A stretch of 64,000 nt of DNA from the NCBI RefSeq assembly GCF_013402915.1, contig NC_050724.1, positions 558,001 to 622,000 on the forward strand, written 5' to 3'. The position numbers and the translations under genes were made by a program. Positions within the stretch are counted from its first letter, which is position 1. The number at the start of each line of letters is the position of its first letter. This stretch comes from Zygotorulaspora mrakii. Taxonomy: Eukaryota; Ascomycota; Saccharomycetes; Saccharomycetales; Saccharomycetaceae. Positions 18,908 through 29,858 of the stretch are shown here, one piece after another. A model generated the notes under the pieces. That model was not told where the DNA came from. It searched no databases and saw only the letters and a list, made by a program, of their open reading frames with translations.

Positions 18908-19498
18908 ATGGATATCATTTTGGGAATTAGGGTGCAAGATTCTGTTATTCTGGCGACTTCGAAAGCCGTTACAAGAGGTATATCGATTCTAAAGGATTCA
19001 GATGATAAGACGAGACAGCTGTCTCCACATACATTAATGAGCTTCACTGGTGAATCTGGTGACACGGTGCAATTCGCGGAATACATTCAAGCCAACATGC
19101 AATTGTACTCGATAAGAGAGGCATACGAGTTATCACCTCAAGCAGTATCCAGTTTTGTGAGACAGGAACTGGCTAAATCGATCAGGTCACGTAAACCATA
19201 CCAGGTAAATGTTTTGATTGGTGGTTACAATGCGAAAACTGAGAAGCCAGAATTATACCAGATTGATTACTTGGGAACCAAGGTAGAACTGCCTTACGCA
19301 GCCCATGGATATGCAGGTTTTTACACTTTCTCTCTACTTGACCGTCACTACCGTCCTGACATGAATGAGGAAGAAGGATACAGTCTTTTGAAACAGTGTA
19401 TTCAGGAATTGAACAAAAGAATGCCAATGGATTTCAAGGGGGTAATAGTAAAAGTGGTCGACAAGAATGGTGTAAGGCAACTCGATGATATTGAATAA
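18908..19498 (+). CDS. PRE1: 20S proteasome subunit beta 4
   Basis: Structural beta subunit of the 20S core, needed for the chymotrypsin-like activity of the neighbouring Pre2. The protein has 196 aa (198 in S. cerevisiae). It starts directly with MDIILGIRVQDSVILATSKA. There is no long propeptide and no processed catalytic threonine, as expected for an inactive beta subunit. Further family blocks are QFAEYIQANMQLY and YNVLIGGYN-like VNVLIGGYN, then GYAGFYTFSLLDRHY. An Rpn4 element precedes it. It is followed after 246 bp by PRP22 on the same strand, as on S. cerevisiae chromosome V. Confidence 0.97.
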   Translation: MDIILGIRVQDSVILATSKAVTRGISILKDSDDKTRQLSPHTLMSFTGESGDTVQFAEYIQANMQLYSIREAYELSPQAVSSFVRQELAKSIRSRKPYQVNVLIGGYNAKTEKPELYQIDYLGTKVELPYAAHGYAGFYTFSLLDRHYRPDMNEEEGYSLLKQCIQELNKRMPMDFKGVIVKVVDKNGVRQLDDIE

Positions 19499-19744
19499 GA
19501 ACTTTATGGGATCAATCTCGCATATCTGCATCAATTCTAGTACACGACGGTACGAGCATTAGCAATTGGCTGTTTACTGCTGCGACAGATATATATATGC
19601 TTTTTGTATAGTATTAGTAGTGCTAGTAACATGGCATCGTACCGTACGAGCAGCTCAAAAAGTAACAATTCAGTGCATTTATAGTGATGGAACCGATGAG
19701 GACAGTTCTTGTTATGAAAAAACAAGGTTAAGCTACATATACCA

Positions 19745-22700
19745 ATGTCTCATATTGATCCTGAGCTTCTTCGGATTATAGGTACTGATGACAACACAGT
19801 TTTGGACTTTCTGTCGAACATCAAGAAATCATCGGGCGATGTGAACGATTTTAAGGAACGGATTGATAAACTCGATGTGATCCTAACGCCGGAAGATGCC
19901 AAAACCGCTTATTTATTGCTTCCAGTTGAAAAAGATTCGAAGGAATTTGATCCTCGTAGTGAGGTCTCTTGCCTTTTAAAACAAAGTTTGGGCATAGATG
20001 ATTATGTTGTTGTAGATTTTATCCTAAACAAGGCTAAAGAATGCAAAAGATCAGATAAATTTGCTGAGAATTTAGATGAGCTGGGGTGTGGAATCAATAA
20101 GGAACTTGCTGAGCAAATCTTCTCTATTTTGGGCACGTCACCAGGTGAAAGCACAAAGGCAAAGTCTTTGCAACACATGACAGTTGGTGAAAGTACGGCA
20201 CATGGGCTCACGCTCCCAAACAAGAAGATAAAATGGGAGGAACTTAGTGACACGAAGGACCTTTTACCCTCAGACAATTTGAAGCAACAGCTTTTGGATC
20301 CGGCACCTGTTATGGGTAAAACATACGAAGGTACAGTTAAAAATGTAGCTTCTTTCGGTTGCTTTGTTCAGATATGTGGCACAGAGGAAAAAAACTGTAC
20401 GGGTCTAGTTCATATATCTGCGCTATCTGATACAAGGGTGAGAAACCCTAATGATATTGTGCAGGTGGGGCAGAAGGTTTTTGTGAAAGTAGTAAAGCTC
20501 CAAATGAACGGTAAGGTATCATTGAGTATGAAGAATATTAACCAATTAACTGGTGAAGAAGAGGGCAGTGGCGCGAATAATACTCCTATTGGGATAAGAG
20601 GTAGATCCTCCAAAGCTCAAGAAGTAGTTACGGAAAGGAGACCCTTGACGTCTCCTGAAAGGTGGGAAATTAGACAACTTATAGCTAGTGGAGCTGCTTC
20701 AGTAGAAGAATACCCAGAATTGAATCATAAATCAAGTGATGAAACCAATTCGTATACCGATGGACAAAAAGAAGAGGGTAAAGACAACAGCTTAATGGAA
20801 GATCTCGAGGTTGAATTGAATTTAGATGATGAGCCGAAATTCCTGCGGGGACAGCTGGATAATGGACCAAAAAAGTATGAACCTCCAAAAATAGTAAGGG
20901 TACCGAAAGGCTCTATGAACAGGGTAGCCATGAACGGGTCCAATCTTATGAAGGAACATAGGGAAAATAAGATGCTAAGGAAAAAGGAAATCGAGCAGCA
21001 AATAAGGAAAAAACAAGCTATGGGAGAGCTGGGTGATAATCCTGAGGATAGGAAAGTTGATTTATCTGACCTCCGACAGCAACTAGTCATTACAGCATGG
21101 GAAAGGAACAGAATGAGGGAACCAATAGCGTTTGGTAGGAAAACTTCAATGCCTATTAGTTCACAAAGAAAATCCCTACCTGTATACCAGATGAAGGACG
21201 CATTAATGAAGGCCGTTAGAGAAAACCAATTTCTCATTATAGTGGGGGAGACTGGTTCAGGTAAGACTACTCAAATCACTCAGTATCTCAATGATGAAGG
21301 CTTCAGTGACGGTGGAATAATTGGATGCACACAACCGCGTAGGGTTGCTGCCGTATCTGTATCAAAAAGGGTCGCTGAGGAAATTGGCTGTAAATTGGGT
21401 GATGAGGTCGGATACACTATAAGGTTTGAAGATATGACGTCTGCGAAAACCAGGATAAAATACATGACAGATGGTATGCTTCAAAGAGAGGCGTTACTGG
21501 ATCCCACCATGTCAAAATATTCAGTGATTATGCTGGACGAAGCTCATGAGAGGACAGTAGCAACGGATGTTCTTTTCGCACTGCTCAAACAAGCAGCTAA
21601 AAAAAGGCCTGACCTTAAAGTGATTGTAACGTCTGCTACTCTGGATTCTGCAAAATTCTCCGAGTACTTTTGCGGCTGTCCTGTAATCAACATTCCCGGT
21701 AAAACATTCCCTGTTGAAGTATTATACTCGCAAACACCTCAAATGGACTATATAGAGTCCGCTTTGGATACTGTTGTTGAAATTCATGTAAATGAAGGTC
21801 CTGGTGATATTCTTGTGTTTCTGACAGGGCAAGATGAAATTGATTCATGCTGTGAAGTACTATATCAGAGAGTGAAAACTTTGGGAGATAGCATAGGGGA
21901 ACTCTTGATTTTACCCGTCTATTCTGCTTTACCCAGTGAAATCCAGTCTAAAATTTTTGAGCCTACCCCAGAAGGCTCTAGAAAGGTCGTTTTTGCGACC
22001 AATATCGCAGAGACGTCTATTACTATCAATGGTATTTATTACGTCATTGATCCAGGTTTTGCAAAAGTGAATACATTCAATCCAAGAGTGGGCATGGAGC
22101 AACTAGTCGTGTCTCCGATATCACAAGCGCAAGCCAACCAAAGGAAAGGTAGGGCAGGCAGAACAGGACCCGGAAAATGTTATAGGTTGTATACGGAGTC
22201 CGCATTCTACAACGAAATGTTGCCAAATACCATACCGGAAATTCAACGACAAAACTTATCTTTAACCATTTTGATGCTTAAAGCTATGGGTATTAACGAC
22301 CTGATTCATTTTGAATTCATGGATCCGCCGCCCAAGAATCTTTTAATGAAAGCTCTGGAAGAACTTTTCAACTTGCAAGCTTTGGATGATGACGGACTTT
22401 TGACAAAGTTAGGAATGCGAATGTCCCAGTTTCCAATGGAGCCGACACTAGCAAGGGCACTTCTAGCATCAGTAACAAACAATTGTTCTGAAGATATCAT
22501 CATTGTTATATCAATGCTTTCTGTACAAAATGTATTTTACAGACCAAAGGGTAAAGAGCAGGAAGCAGATAACAAGAAGGCAAGATTTCATCATCCATAT
22601 GGTGATCATTTAACACTATTGAATGTGTATAAGCGCTGGCAGCAAGCCAATTGTACCGAGCAATTTTGCACTCTGAATTTTTTACAGTCCAGGCATTTGA

Positions 22701-23167
22701 AACGTGCCAGAGATGTAAGGAATCAGTTGATGGCAATCTTCAGCAGATTTAAACTACCCATAGTTAGCTGTCATGGTGACCCGAGTATAATCCGAGAAAC
22801 TCTGGTTTCCGGTTTTTTCTTCAATGCGGCTAAGAGGGACTCCCAGGTTGGCTATAAAACGCTAACAGGTGGGACAGCAGTGGGAATCCATCCTTCAAGT
22901 TCGTTATACGGCAAAGAATATGAATACGTGATGTATCACAGTTTAGTGCTGACGAGTAGAGAGTATATGTCTCAAGTCACAGCTATCGATCCAAAGTGGC
23001 TGATCAAGGCAGCGCCCCATTTCTATAAAATCACTGATGAAGAGAGCCAATCAAGAAAAAAAGCCAAGATTGTTCCATTGCATAACAGGTACTCAAAGGA
23101 TCAAAATTCTTGGAAATTGAGTTCTATTAGGCAATCTCGAGAGAAAGCACTGGGAATCAAAAGGTAG
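19745..23167 (+). CDS. PRP22: DEAH-box spliceosomal RNA helicase Prp22
   Basis: ATP-dependent helicase that acts in the second step of splicing and then releases the mature mRNA from the spliceosome. The protein has 1140 aa (1145 in S. cerevisiae). An S1 RNA-binding domain lies near residues 190-265 ([20 protein letters not shown]). The helicase core begins near residue 480 with motif [11 protein letters not shown] (about 500), DEAH in MLDEAHERT (about 597), SAT, and motif [20 protein letters not shown]. The helicase-associated HA2 and OB-fold domains follow. The S1 domain is the mark that separates Prp22 from Prp2, Prp16 and Prp43. The ATG at 19745 gives [13 protein letters not shown]. Confidence 0.97.
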   Translation: MSHIDPELLRIIGTDDNTVLDFLSNIKKSSGDVNDFKERIDKLDVILTPEDAKTAYLLLPVEKDSKEFDPRSEVSCLLKQSLGIDDYVVVDFILNKAKECKRSDKFAENLDELGCGINKELAEQIFSILGTSPGESTKAKSLQHMTVGESTAHGLTLPNKKIKWEELSDTKDLLPSDNLKQQLLDPAPVMGKTYEGTVKNVASFGCFVQICGTEEKNCTGLVHISALSDTRVRNPNDIVQVGQKVFVKVVKLQMNGKVSLSMKNINQLTGEEEGSGANNTPIGIRGRSSKAQEVVTERRPLTSPERWEIRQLIASGAASVEEYPELNHKSSDETNSYTDGQKEEGKDNSLMEDLEVELNLDDEPKFLRGQLDNGPKKYEPPKIVRVPKGSMNRVAMNGSNLMKEHRENKMLRKKEIEQQIRKKQAMGELGDNPEDRKVDLSDLRQQLVITAWERNRMREPIAFGRKTSMPISSQRKSLPVYQMKDALMKAVRENQFLIIVGETGSGKTTQITQYLNDEGFSDGGIIGCTQPRRVAAVSVSKRVAEEIGCKLGDEVGYTIRFEDMTSAKTRIKYMTDGMLQREALLDPTMSKYSVIMLDEAHERTVATDVLFALLKQAAKKRPDLKVIVTSATLDSAKFSEYFCGCPVINIPGKTFPVEVLYSQTPQMDYIESALDTVVEIHVNEGPGDILVFLTGQDEIDSCCEVLYQRVKTLGDSIGELLILPVYSALPSEIQSKIFEPTPEGSRKVVFATNIAETSITINGIYYVIDPGFAKVNTFNPRVGMEQLVVSPISQAQANQRKGRAGRTGPGKCYRLYTESAFYNEMLPNTIPEIQRQNLSLTILMLKAMGINDLIHFEFMDPPPKNLLMKALEELFNLQALDDDGLLTKLGMRMSQFPMEPTLARALLASVTNNCSEDIIIVISMLSVQNVFYRPKGKEQEADNKKARFHHPYGDHLTLLNVYKRWQQANCTEQFCTLNFLQSRHLKRARDVRNQLMAIFSRFKLPIVSCHGDPSIIRETLVSGFFFNAAKRDSQVGYKTLTGGTAVGIHPSSSLYGKEYEYVMYHSLVLTSREYMSQVTAIDPKWLIKAAPHFYKITDEESQSRKKAKIVPLHNRYSKDQNSWKLSSIRQSREKALGIKR

Positions 23168-23412
23168 AAAGCGGTATTGCAGCTGCATTATGTATTATAT
23201 GTATATATTATTTTCATATTTTTTTTTTTTAGATTATTGAGCATCGTTTAAGTTTATGATGAAAAACGATCGATAGCCCTTTGAGCTCCATTTCAAACGA
23301 ACAATTCTTAAATACAACAAATGATTGAAAAATCCAAAGCCAGTTACTTTTCGACACCTGACAATCTGAATTGTTCTGTAGCTTTCCTCCGAATCAATTA
23401 AGCTTCATTGAT

Positions 23413-25029
23413 ATGTTAAGCCCGTTGACCAAGCTTCCTAACAATGCCAAGGTTGCGGTAATAGGTAGTGGTGTATCCGGTCTTATGTTCACTTATTACT
23501 TAGGTAAACTAAGGCCCGATGTGACAATAAATATCTTTGAATCTGCAAAGAGATCAGGAGGCTGGATAAACTCATGGCAAACAACGGATCAGAATGGCAA
23601 GCCAATAATGCTGGAAAGGGGTCCACGTACCCTTAGAGGTGTGTCTGATGGTACTGTCCTTATAATGGATACTTTAAAGGATTTGAATCAACAAAACATA
23701 ATAAAGTGCGTAGAAAAGAATTCCGAAGCCAACAGGAAATTTTTGTTGGATACGAACAACAAATTAGTTCAAGTTCCCTCATCTATTGTCAGCTTTGCAA
23801 AATTTATGATCAATCCGTTAAGTAAAGGTCTCTTCACTGGAATGCTAGGTGAATGGTTTAGAAAACCCTCTCCATCAATAAAGAATGATGAAAGTGTTGC
23901 CTCATTCATTGGTAGAAGATTCGGTAACGACTATATAGGTAAGAATATTTTGAGTGCAATATTCCATGGAATATATGCAGATGATATCAATGAGTTGAGT
24001 GCTAAAAGAACTCTTAGAGACCTTTATGCGTTAGAAGAGAAATATGGTTCAATATTTAAAGGCAGCTGGGAAACGGCGCAAGAAGGAAAGAAGAACAAAA
24101 CTACAGGAATCACGAAATCTGATCTTAGTGCGTGTTTAAAAGAATATCAGCAAGTCTTTGGTAAAAAAGAATCTGATTTAATCGGTTTATCCAACAACTT
24201 GAAAAAATACCCTATGTTGGGTTTAAAAGGTGGCCTTGAGGAATTTCCCAAAATTGTAAGAAAAGCCCTTGAAAAACTGCCTAACGTGAACATCATACTT
24301 GGTAAAGACGCCACCAAGATTGTATACGAAAAGTCTAATGACACTGTTTCAATTTCTCTGGGGTCCGGCGAGGTTGCCAATGGATTCAACCATTGCAGAA
24401 TCACAACGAATCCTTCAAAGATGTCACTTCTGGTAAAATCAGCAAACGAAAAACTTTCTCAAGATTTGGATACCGTCAAGTCGAACACAGTTCTTCTGGT
24501 GAACTATTATTTGCCCGGTAGAGACATTATTGAGAAGAATCTCCATGGGTTTGGATATCTCGTTCCCAAGTCGAACAACAATCCACAGAAGTTACTCGGC
24601 GTGATTTTTGATTCCATAATTGAAAAAAACTTCAAACCATTTGAAGGCACCTACTCGCATCCAAATAGTGGTCCCGTGCAGGAATACACAAAGCTGACCG
24701 CTATGTTAGGCGGACATTTTTTGAATCAGTGGAGCGAATGCACAACTCCATCGAAGGATATCGTTATCAAGGCCGTCAAAGAGGCCTTAATGTCCCATCT
24801 CTCAGTATCTGAAAAGGATCTTGACGCCGGTCTGTGGCAATACACAGTGGCAGAAAGGTGCCTACCGCACTTTTTTGTCGGATACGACGCCTGGCAATCC
24901 AGTACCGAGCAAGAACTCCTCAACACATATGCCGCCAAAGTGTCAACCGGCGGAATGGGCTTTTCTAAAGGTCCAGGAGTTCCTGATGTCATTGTTGACT
25001 CATTTCAGGACGCAATGAAGCTCAAATAA
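23413..25029 (+). CDS. HEM14: Protoporphyrinogen oxidase, mitochondrial
   Basis: Oxidises protoporphyrinogen IX to protoporphyrin IX, the penultimate haem step, on the mitochondrial inner membrane with FAD. From the ATG at 23413 (MLSPLTKLPNNAKVAVIGSG) it has 538 aa (539 in S. cerevisiae); the frame extends upstream only to a TTG. The FAD Rossmann motif VIGSGVSGLMFTYYLG is near residue 16, followed by the ERGPRTLRG block. The C-terminal SxGGMGFSKGPGVPD closes the FAD domain. The last 250 bp are clearly more GC-rich than the middle of the gene. The neighbours match S. cerevisiae chromosome V, with MSL1 interleaved. Confidence 0.96.
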   Translation: MLSPLTKLPNNAKVAVIGSGVSGLMFTYYLGKLRPDVTINIFESAKRSGGWINSWQTTDQNGKPIMLERGPRTLRGVSDGTVLIMDTLKDLNQQNIIKCVEKNSEANRKFLLDTNNKLVQVPSSIVSFAKFMINPLSKGLFTGMLGEWFRKPSPSIKNDESVASFIGRRFGNDYIGKNILSAIFHGIYADDINELSAKRTLRDLYALEEKYGSIFKGSWETAQEGKKNKTTGITKSDLSACLKEYQQVFGKKESDLIGLSNNLKKYPMLGLKGGLEEFPKIVRKALEKLPNVNIILGKDATKIVYEKSNDTVSISLGSGEVANGFNHCRITTNPSKMSLLVKSANEKLSQDLDTVKSNTVLLVNYYLPGRDIIEKNLHGFGYLVPKSNNNPQKLLGVIFDSIIEKNFKPFEGTYSHPNSGPVQEYTKLTAMLGGHFLNQWSECTTPSKDIVIKAVKEALMSHLSVSEKDLDAGLWQYTVAERCLPHFFVGYDAWQSSTEQELLNTYAAKVSTGGMGFSKGPGVPDVIVDSFQDAMKLK

Positions 25030-25239
25030 ATGCATTTTATCTATACTGTCATTTATTATTTATTATTCATTTATTAACTATTAGAACCGTATTTAATGAC
25101 CTGACACATATCATGCGGAAATTTGCCAAATGTCGAAGACCCACTGACTGTCAGCCATATATCAAGTGGCATAAGGCCTGCCATCTAATCGCGATCTATT
25201 CCTGTGCAGATCTTTGAGCACCACGCATCTTCAAGAACG

Positions 25240-25602
25240 ATGGCAGAGCAGCCTGTAAGGAAGAAGAGGAAAGTCTCCGAGAAGACCACTGGCGTATCCG
25301 GTTCTGAACCAAAAGCCAAGCCAAACCCAGATCAACTACCCAAACGTACTCTCTATCTAAACAATCTAGGCGATCACATAGGCTCGAACAAGCTACGCAC
25401 AAACCTGTATCTCCTATTTTCGATTTATGGCGAGGTGATAAAAATAACAGTCAACACCAGAAGACTAAGAGGTCAAGCGTTCGTGACAATGAGGACAATC
25501 GACGAATCAAATCTCGCACTTATCTCACTGAATAACGAACCCTTCTTCGGCAAACCATTGGAAATCAGCTTCAGTAACAATGATACTACACGATTGGATT
25601 GA
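25240..25602 (+). CDS. MSL1: U2B''-like U2 snRNP protein with one RRM
   Basis: Binds stem-loop IV of U2 snRNA together with Lea1 (U2A') in pre-mRNA splicing. From ATG 25240 it has 120 aa (111 in S. cerevisiae). The N terminus is basic (RKKRKVSEKT). One RRM follows: RNP2 is TLYLNNLGD and RNP1 is RGQAFVTM. The U1A/U2B'' signature, with the short LYLLFSIYGEV helix, is kept. In S. cerevisiae it lies next to PRI1/EGH1 on chromosome IX; here it sits between HEM14 and FAA2 of chromosome V, one of the interleaved positions. Confidence 0.94.
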   Translation: MAEQPVRKKRKVSEKTTGVSGSEPKAKPNPDQLPKRTLYLNNLGDHIGSNKLRTNLYLLFSIYGEVIKITVNTRRLRGQAFVTMRTIDESNLALISLNNEPFFGKPLEISFSNNDTTRLD

Positions 25603-25877
25603 TTCGACCATCGGTGATAGTTCCTTTACATCCATATTTTTTTTCACTTTGCTTTGTAGGTCAGTCAGATTTTCCAGTACAAGTTGTTGGGGTAACAAAG
25701 CGATATTTTTGTTGGGATACAACAGTGGTGCAGATGTTAAGCGGCTGCGTATAAGGTTTTTTGTTTTGAGAAGGAATTTGTATAAAAGGGAACGAGGAAT
25801 AGATTTCCAGGCCAGATTTATGTCAGTTGTTTTATTCTCTGGCTCTTGGTGCTTTTAAAGAATGCGAAAAGATAATT

Positions 25878-28103
25878 ATGACTTCGCAGTGTTCGGTGTC
25901 TCATTTGGTGGAGACAGATAGCCGCTATGAAGGTTTGAAGCAGAAGTTGATTGGATTGGAACAAGGCTCTGATGAGTATATCAAGAGGCTAATTTTCGAG
26001 TGTCCTTTGAGTTTACATCCAGATTTTAAGGCATACTTGGAAAGGCAGGGAGTTGCCATCGAGGGTACGAAACGGGAAGGGTATAGCGCCGTCTATCGAA
26101 GCTCGCTTTCGCCGAATAGCTTGATAACATGTCTAGACGAAAAGCTGCAGACGCTTTACGACCACTTTATGTTTTCTGTGCGGATGTGGCCTAAGAACGA
26201 GTGTTTGGGGAAAAGGCCATATGATCCGGCAACGAAGACGTGGGCTGAGCGTTATGAGTTTCAGAACTATGAACAGGTTGCGAAGAGAATACACAATATC
26301 GGTAGCGGGTTTCTGTCTCTAGTCAACGTCAAGAGGGGTAAACGGTTAGGCAGTAATGACTTTATTGTTGCCATTCTTTCGCATAATATGGAGCAATGGG
26401 TTTTGTCCGATCTTGCGTGCCAAGCTTATGGTTTGACCAACACGGCGCTGTACGAATCGTTGGGTCCGGAAACTTCTGAATACATTATGAATCTTACAGA
26501 GTCACCACTCTTGATTTTTGCCAAACAGAATATGTATAAAGTGATTGAACTGCTACCCAAATTGAAATATATGAATACCTTGGTTTGCATGGAGGAATTG
26601 GATGAGAAGGAACTCAAATTACTAAACGATTCCATATTACCAATCAAGGTCAATTCGTTAGGTGAGAAAATTTCATTATTTTCACTACAACAGGTAGAAG
26701 ATGCTGGTCGTTTGAACGAAATACCAATTAGCCCACCTAAATCAGACGACGTGTATACAATTTCATTCACATCCGGTACTACCGGTATACCAAAAGGTGT
26801 TGTAACAACACAAAGACAACTTACTGCAGGTGTTGCTTTTGTCTTTGCTACATCAAAAATTCCAAAACATAAAAGAGCTGCACAGCTAAGATATATGTGT
26901 TTTTTACCGTTAGCTCATATCTTACAAAGAATGCTTACAGTTTATTCGTTGTCTCGTGGTATTGGAATTGGTTTTTTACACAAACCCGATCCACTTGTAA
27001 TGGTTGAAGATATGAGACTTCTAAAAGCAGATTTTGCTACACTGGTACCACGTATTTTAACCAGATTTGAAGCAGGTATTAAAAGTTCATTGGAAAAAAG
27101 CAGTTTACAAAACAGTGTAGCAACAAACTTTTTAGATGCCAAACAACATAGACTTCTAGAAAATGGTGGTCCTGATAAATCATTACTTAATACTTATGTT
27201 TTCCATCGTGTTTTGATTGAGAAAATTCGTGATTCATTAGGCATGAATAATTGTGATTTTATCATTATGGGATCCGCACCAATTTCTCCAGAGACGTTAA
27301 TTTTCTTAAGAAGTGCGCTTGATATGGGTATGAGACAAGGCTACGGTATGACCGAAGCATTTGGTGGTATTGCAGTGTCTGAATCATATGAAAAAGACCC
27401 AGGTACCTGTGGACCAATTTCTTCTTCAGTTGAATGTAGATTAAGATCTGTTCCTGAAATGGGATATGACGCAAATGATCTAAAAGGTGAAATTCAAGTT
27501 CGTGGTGCACAAGTTTTCCAAGCATATTTTAAAAGACCCGATGAAACAGCAAAAGTTATTGACTCGGAAGGATGGTTTTCTACAGGTGATATTGGTTCGA
27601 TCGATTCAGTTGGTCGTATTTCGATTATAGATCGTGTCAAAAATTTCTTCAAATTGTCGCAGGGAGAGTATATCGCACCAGAAAAAGTTGAAAGTCTCTA
27701 TTCTGCTTCTTCTCCTCAATTGACACAAATTTTTGTTCACGGTGACTCTCTACAATCTTATTTAGTTGGCATTGTCGGTATTGATGTTCAAAAGACTAGA
27801 AGGCATTTAGCTTCAAATTTTCCAGAAGTAGGACATATGAACGATAAACGATTCGTTGAGGCAATGAATAAAAGTAAGGACTTGAGAAAATGTTTCCTTT
27901 CGATGATTAATAAAAACACCCCACATTTACAAGGTTTTGAAAAGTTGCATAATATCTATGTCGATATTGATCCATTTAAAGTGGAAGATGATACAATGAC
28001 GCCAACATTAAAAATAAAACGTTTGAATGCTACTAAACATTTTAAATCAAAATTCAGCGAATTATATGAAGAAGGTTCGTTAATCAAAGTAGATAAGTTA
28101 TGA
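25878..28103 (+). CDS. FAA2: Medium-chain acyl-CoA synthetase, peroxisomal
   Basis: Activates medium-chain fatty acids to CoA esters with ATP for peroxisomal beta-oxidation. From the ATG at 25878 (MTSQCSVSHLVETDSRYEGL) it has 741 aa (744 in S. cerevisiae). AMP-binding motifs: YTISFTSGTTGIPKGVV (about residue 292), GYGMTEAFGG, and GWFSTGDIGSID with IIDRVKNFFKLSQGEYIAPE. The C terminus ends in Asp-Lys-Leu, a variant of the peroxisomal PTS1 tripeptide, like the EKL ending of S. cerevisiae Faa2. Base composition changes inside the gene: a sampled 5' line (26221-26280) has 29/60 G+C, while 3' lines (27061 and 27841) have 20/60. No oleate-response CGG...CCG pair was seen in the 274-bp upstream gap. 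Confidence 0.96.
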   Translation: MTSQCSVSHLVETDSRYEGLKQKLIGLEQGSDEYIKRLIFECPLSLHPDFKAYLERQGVAIEGTKREGYSAVYRSSLSPNSLITCLDEKLQTLYDHFMFSVRMWPKNECLGKRPYDPATKTWAERYEFQNYEQVAKRIHNIGSGFLSLVNVKRGKRLGSNDFIVAILSHNMEQWVLSDLACQAYGLTNTALYESLGPETSEYIMNLTESPLLIFAKQNMYKVIELLPKLKYMNTLVCMEELDEKELKLLNDSILPIKVNSLGEKISLFSLQQVEDAGRLNEIPISPPKSDDVYTISFTSGTTGIPKGVVTTQRQLTAGVAFVFATSKIPKHKRAAQLRYMCFLPLAHILQRMLTVYSLSRGIGIGFLHKPDPLVMVEDMRLLKADFATLVPRILTRFEAGIKSSLEKSSLQNSVATNFLDAKQHRLLENGGPDKSLLNTYVFHRVLIEKIRDSLGMNNCDFIIMGSAPISPETLIFLRSALDMGMRQGYGMTEAFGGIAVSESYEKDPGTCGPISSSVECRLRSVPEMGYDANDLKGEIQVRGAQVFQAYFKRPDETAKVIDSEGWFSTGDIGSIDSVGRISIIDRVKNFFKLSQGEYIAPEKVESLYSASSPQLTQIFVHGDSLQSYLVGIVGIDVQKTRRHLASNFPEVGHMNDKRFVEAMNKSKDLRKCFLSMINKNTPHLQGFEKLHNIYVDIDPFKVEDDTMTPTLKIKRLNATKHFKSKFSELYEEGSLIKVDKL

Positions 28104-28750
28104 AATATACTCGTACATAAAACATGAAAAGCAGCTTTGAGAGTTTGTGATTAGTCTTCTCACATTTTTCGTGCGTGTTGTTGCGCACATTATTGTTTTG
28201 CTACAAATGTTGAATTTACACGCATCAACTGTTGAAATATTATTCTTGTATTTTTTACCTGAGTAGCAAATGTAAACATAAGAAACTACCTGAATGTTGG
28301 TTTTAAAAACTTTTTTTAAAATAGAAATATCCAACCCTTTTCTACCTTGACCGAGGACAACTGACGAGAGGTGTTTCTGTTAGGTTTGCTTACCTATGAA
28401 TGTAGAATTCCTAAAGCATAGCGTGAAGAGTTTTTGGAAAACTGAAAAATGACAGCAGTCATTGATAAATGGCACCTCAATTCAGTGAGTACCCGAAAGA
28501 CCTATTACAACGCTTGCTTATTTCTTTGAGTAGCATTTTGATTACTGTCATCATCACATTACGATAAATAAACACCAAAATGTCATTATATACGTTTGTT
28601 TGGAATGCAATACCACAACATTAGATCGCGTTCAGTATGAGAGTTAGTATTGATATTTATCAAAAGTAGCTTGGATATTCTGTCGTTAACCTACGAACTG
28701 GCGATTTTGGCGGGTTTTTTACCATAAATTTATAACAGTGCTCCAAATTC
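28104..28750. other. FAA2-BIM1 spacer
   Basis: 647 bp, AT-rich, expected to hold the FAA2 3' UTR and the BIM1 promoter. One short minus-strand frame (28098-28334) looks like chance. A gttagta string at about 28634 could be mistaken for a minus-strand branch point, but no exon fits it. Nothing else is recognised. Confidence 0.5.
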
Positions 28751-29689
28751 ATGAGTGGGATTGGCGAATCACGTACAGAACTGATAAACTGGCTCAATGG
28801 TTTGTTACATTTGAATTACAAGAAAATTGAAGAATGTGGCTCTGGAGCAGCTTACTGCCAGATTATGGACTCAATTTATGGAGATATACCAATGCACAGA
28901 GTTAAGTTTGATGGTACGGCCGAATACGAGTTTCAAACCAACTTTAAGGTTTTACAAGGTAGTTTCGCGAAGCACCACATCGAAAAGACTGTCTACGTGG
29001 AGAAACTGATAAGATGTAGATTTCAAGACAATCTTGAGTTCTTGCAATGGCTGAAAAAATACTGGGTGCAGAATAAGGATGAATCTTTTTATGATCCTGA
29101 AGCGCGAAGAAAACATAGACCAATCAATAGTGGGCACCCCACGCCTGGTGGTACATCGATAAATATTAGTAAAAGGAGCACATCAGGATCTTCTATTGGA
29201 TTTGGCTCTAACGGCACAGCTAGTAATTCATTAGGCTCGCGATCTTCATCCTACGGATTAAGTAGAAGGGTGCCCAGTGACCAACTTGTGAAGTTACAGG
29301 ACGATCTCTCTCAAGCCACTTTAAGAATTACTTCGCTGAATAAAGAGATTGGCACTTATAAGGAAGCAATGAATATAATGGAAAGAGAGCGTGATTTTTA
29401 CTTTGGAAAGCTGAGAGACATTGAAATTTTGGTCCAGAGTACGCAAGATTTAATTAAAGAAGGTATTTATAATGCTGGTGGTGGCGATTTGAGTAAAGTT
29501 CTAAATAAAGTGCAGCAAATTCTCTATGCAACAGAGGACGGCTTTGAAGTAAATCAAGAAGATGGGCAGATGCTCGATCAAGAGACTGCAGTACAAGACG
29601 ATAATCAACGATCTGTCAGGGCTTTTAGGAGAGAAACTGCCCAGGATGTTCCTGCACACAATCTAATAACAGATGAAGAAACTTTTTGA
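28751..29689 (+). CDS. BIM1: EB1-family microtubule plus-end tracking protein
   Basis: Binds growing microtubule plus ends and recruits Kar9 and other partners for spindle positioning. The protein has 312 aa (344 in S. cerevisiae). The calponin-homology domain spans about residues 5-120 (SRTELINWLNGLLHL, FQTNFKVLQGSF). A Ser/Gly-rich linker (about 125-185) is followed by the coiled-coil EB1 homology domain (KLQDDLSQATLRITSLNKEI through ERDFYFGKLRDIEILVQ). The protein ends in EETF, close to the EEY/F tail that CAP-Gly domains recognise. The ATG at 28751 is unambiguous. It is convergent with AFG3, as in S. cerevisiae. Confidence 0.96.
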   Translation: MSGIGESRTELINWLNGLLHLNYKKIEECGSGAAYCQIMDSIYGDIPMHRVKFDGTAEYEFQTNFKVLQGSFAKHHIEKTVYVEKLIRCRFQDNLEFLQWLKKYWVQNKDESFYDPEARRKHRPINSGHPTPGGTSINISKRSTSGSSIGFGSNGTASNSLGSRSSSYGLSRRVPSDQLVKLQDDLSQATLRITSLNKEIGTYKEAMNIMERERDFYFGKLRDIEILVQSTQDLIKEGIYNAGGGDLSKVLNKVQQILYATEDGFEVNQEDGQMLDQETAVQDDNQRSVRAFRRETAQDVPAHNLITDEETF

Positions 29690-29858
29690 CGTTACAAAGT
29701 AGCTCTTCTGATAAAAGGTTTTCGACATTTTTTTCTGTTCACTTGAAACTTTAAGAAACAGTATTTTATGCTAATGTGTGATTGCATCAATTCTTTTCTT
29801 ATATACAGGAATATGTGTATTATGTTAAACAGCTCATCTTAAAAATGATTCATTAAAA

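Noticed and set aside
20725..21237. 170-codon minus-strand ORF
   Set aside because: Lies wholly inside PRP22 and is its antisense shadow.
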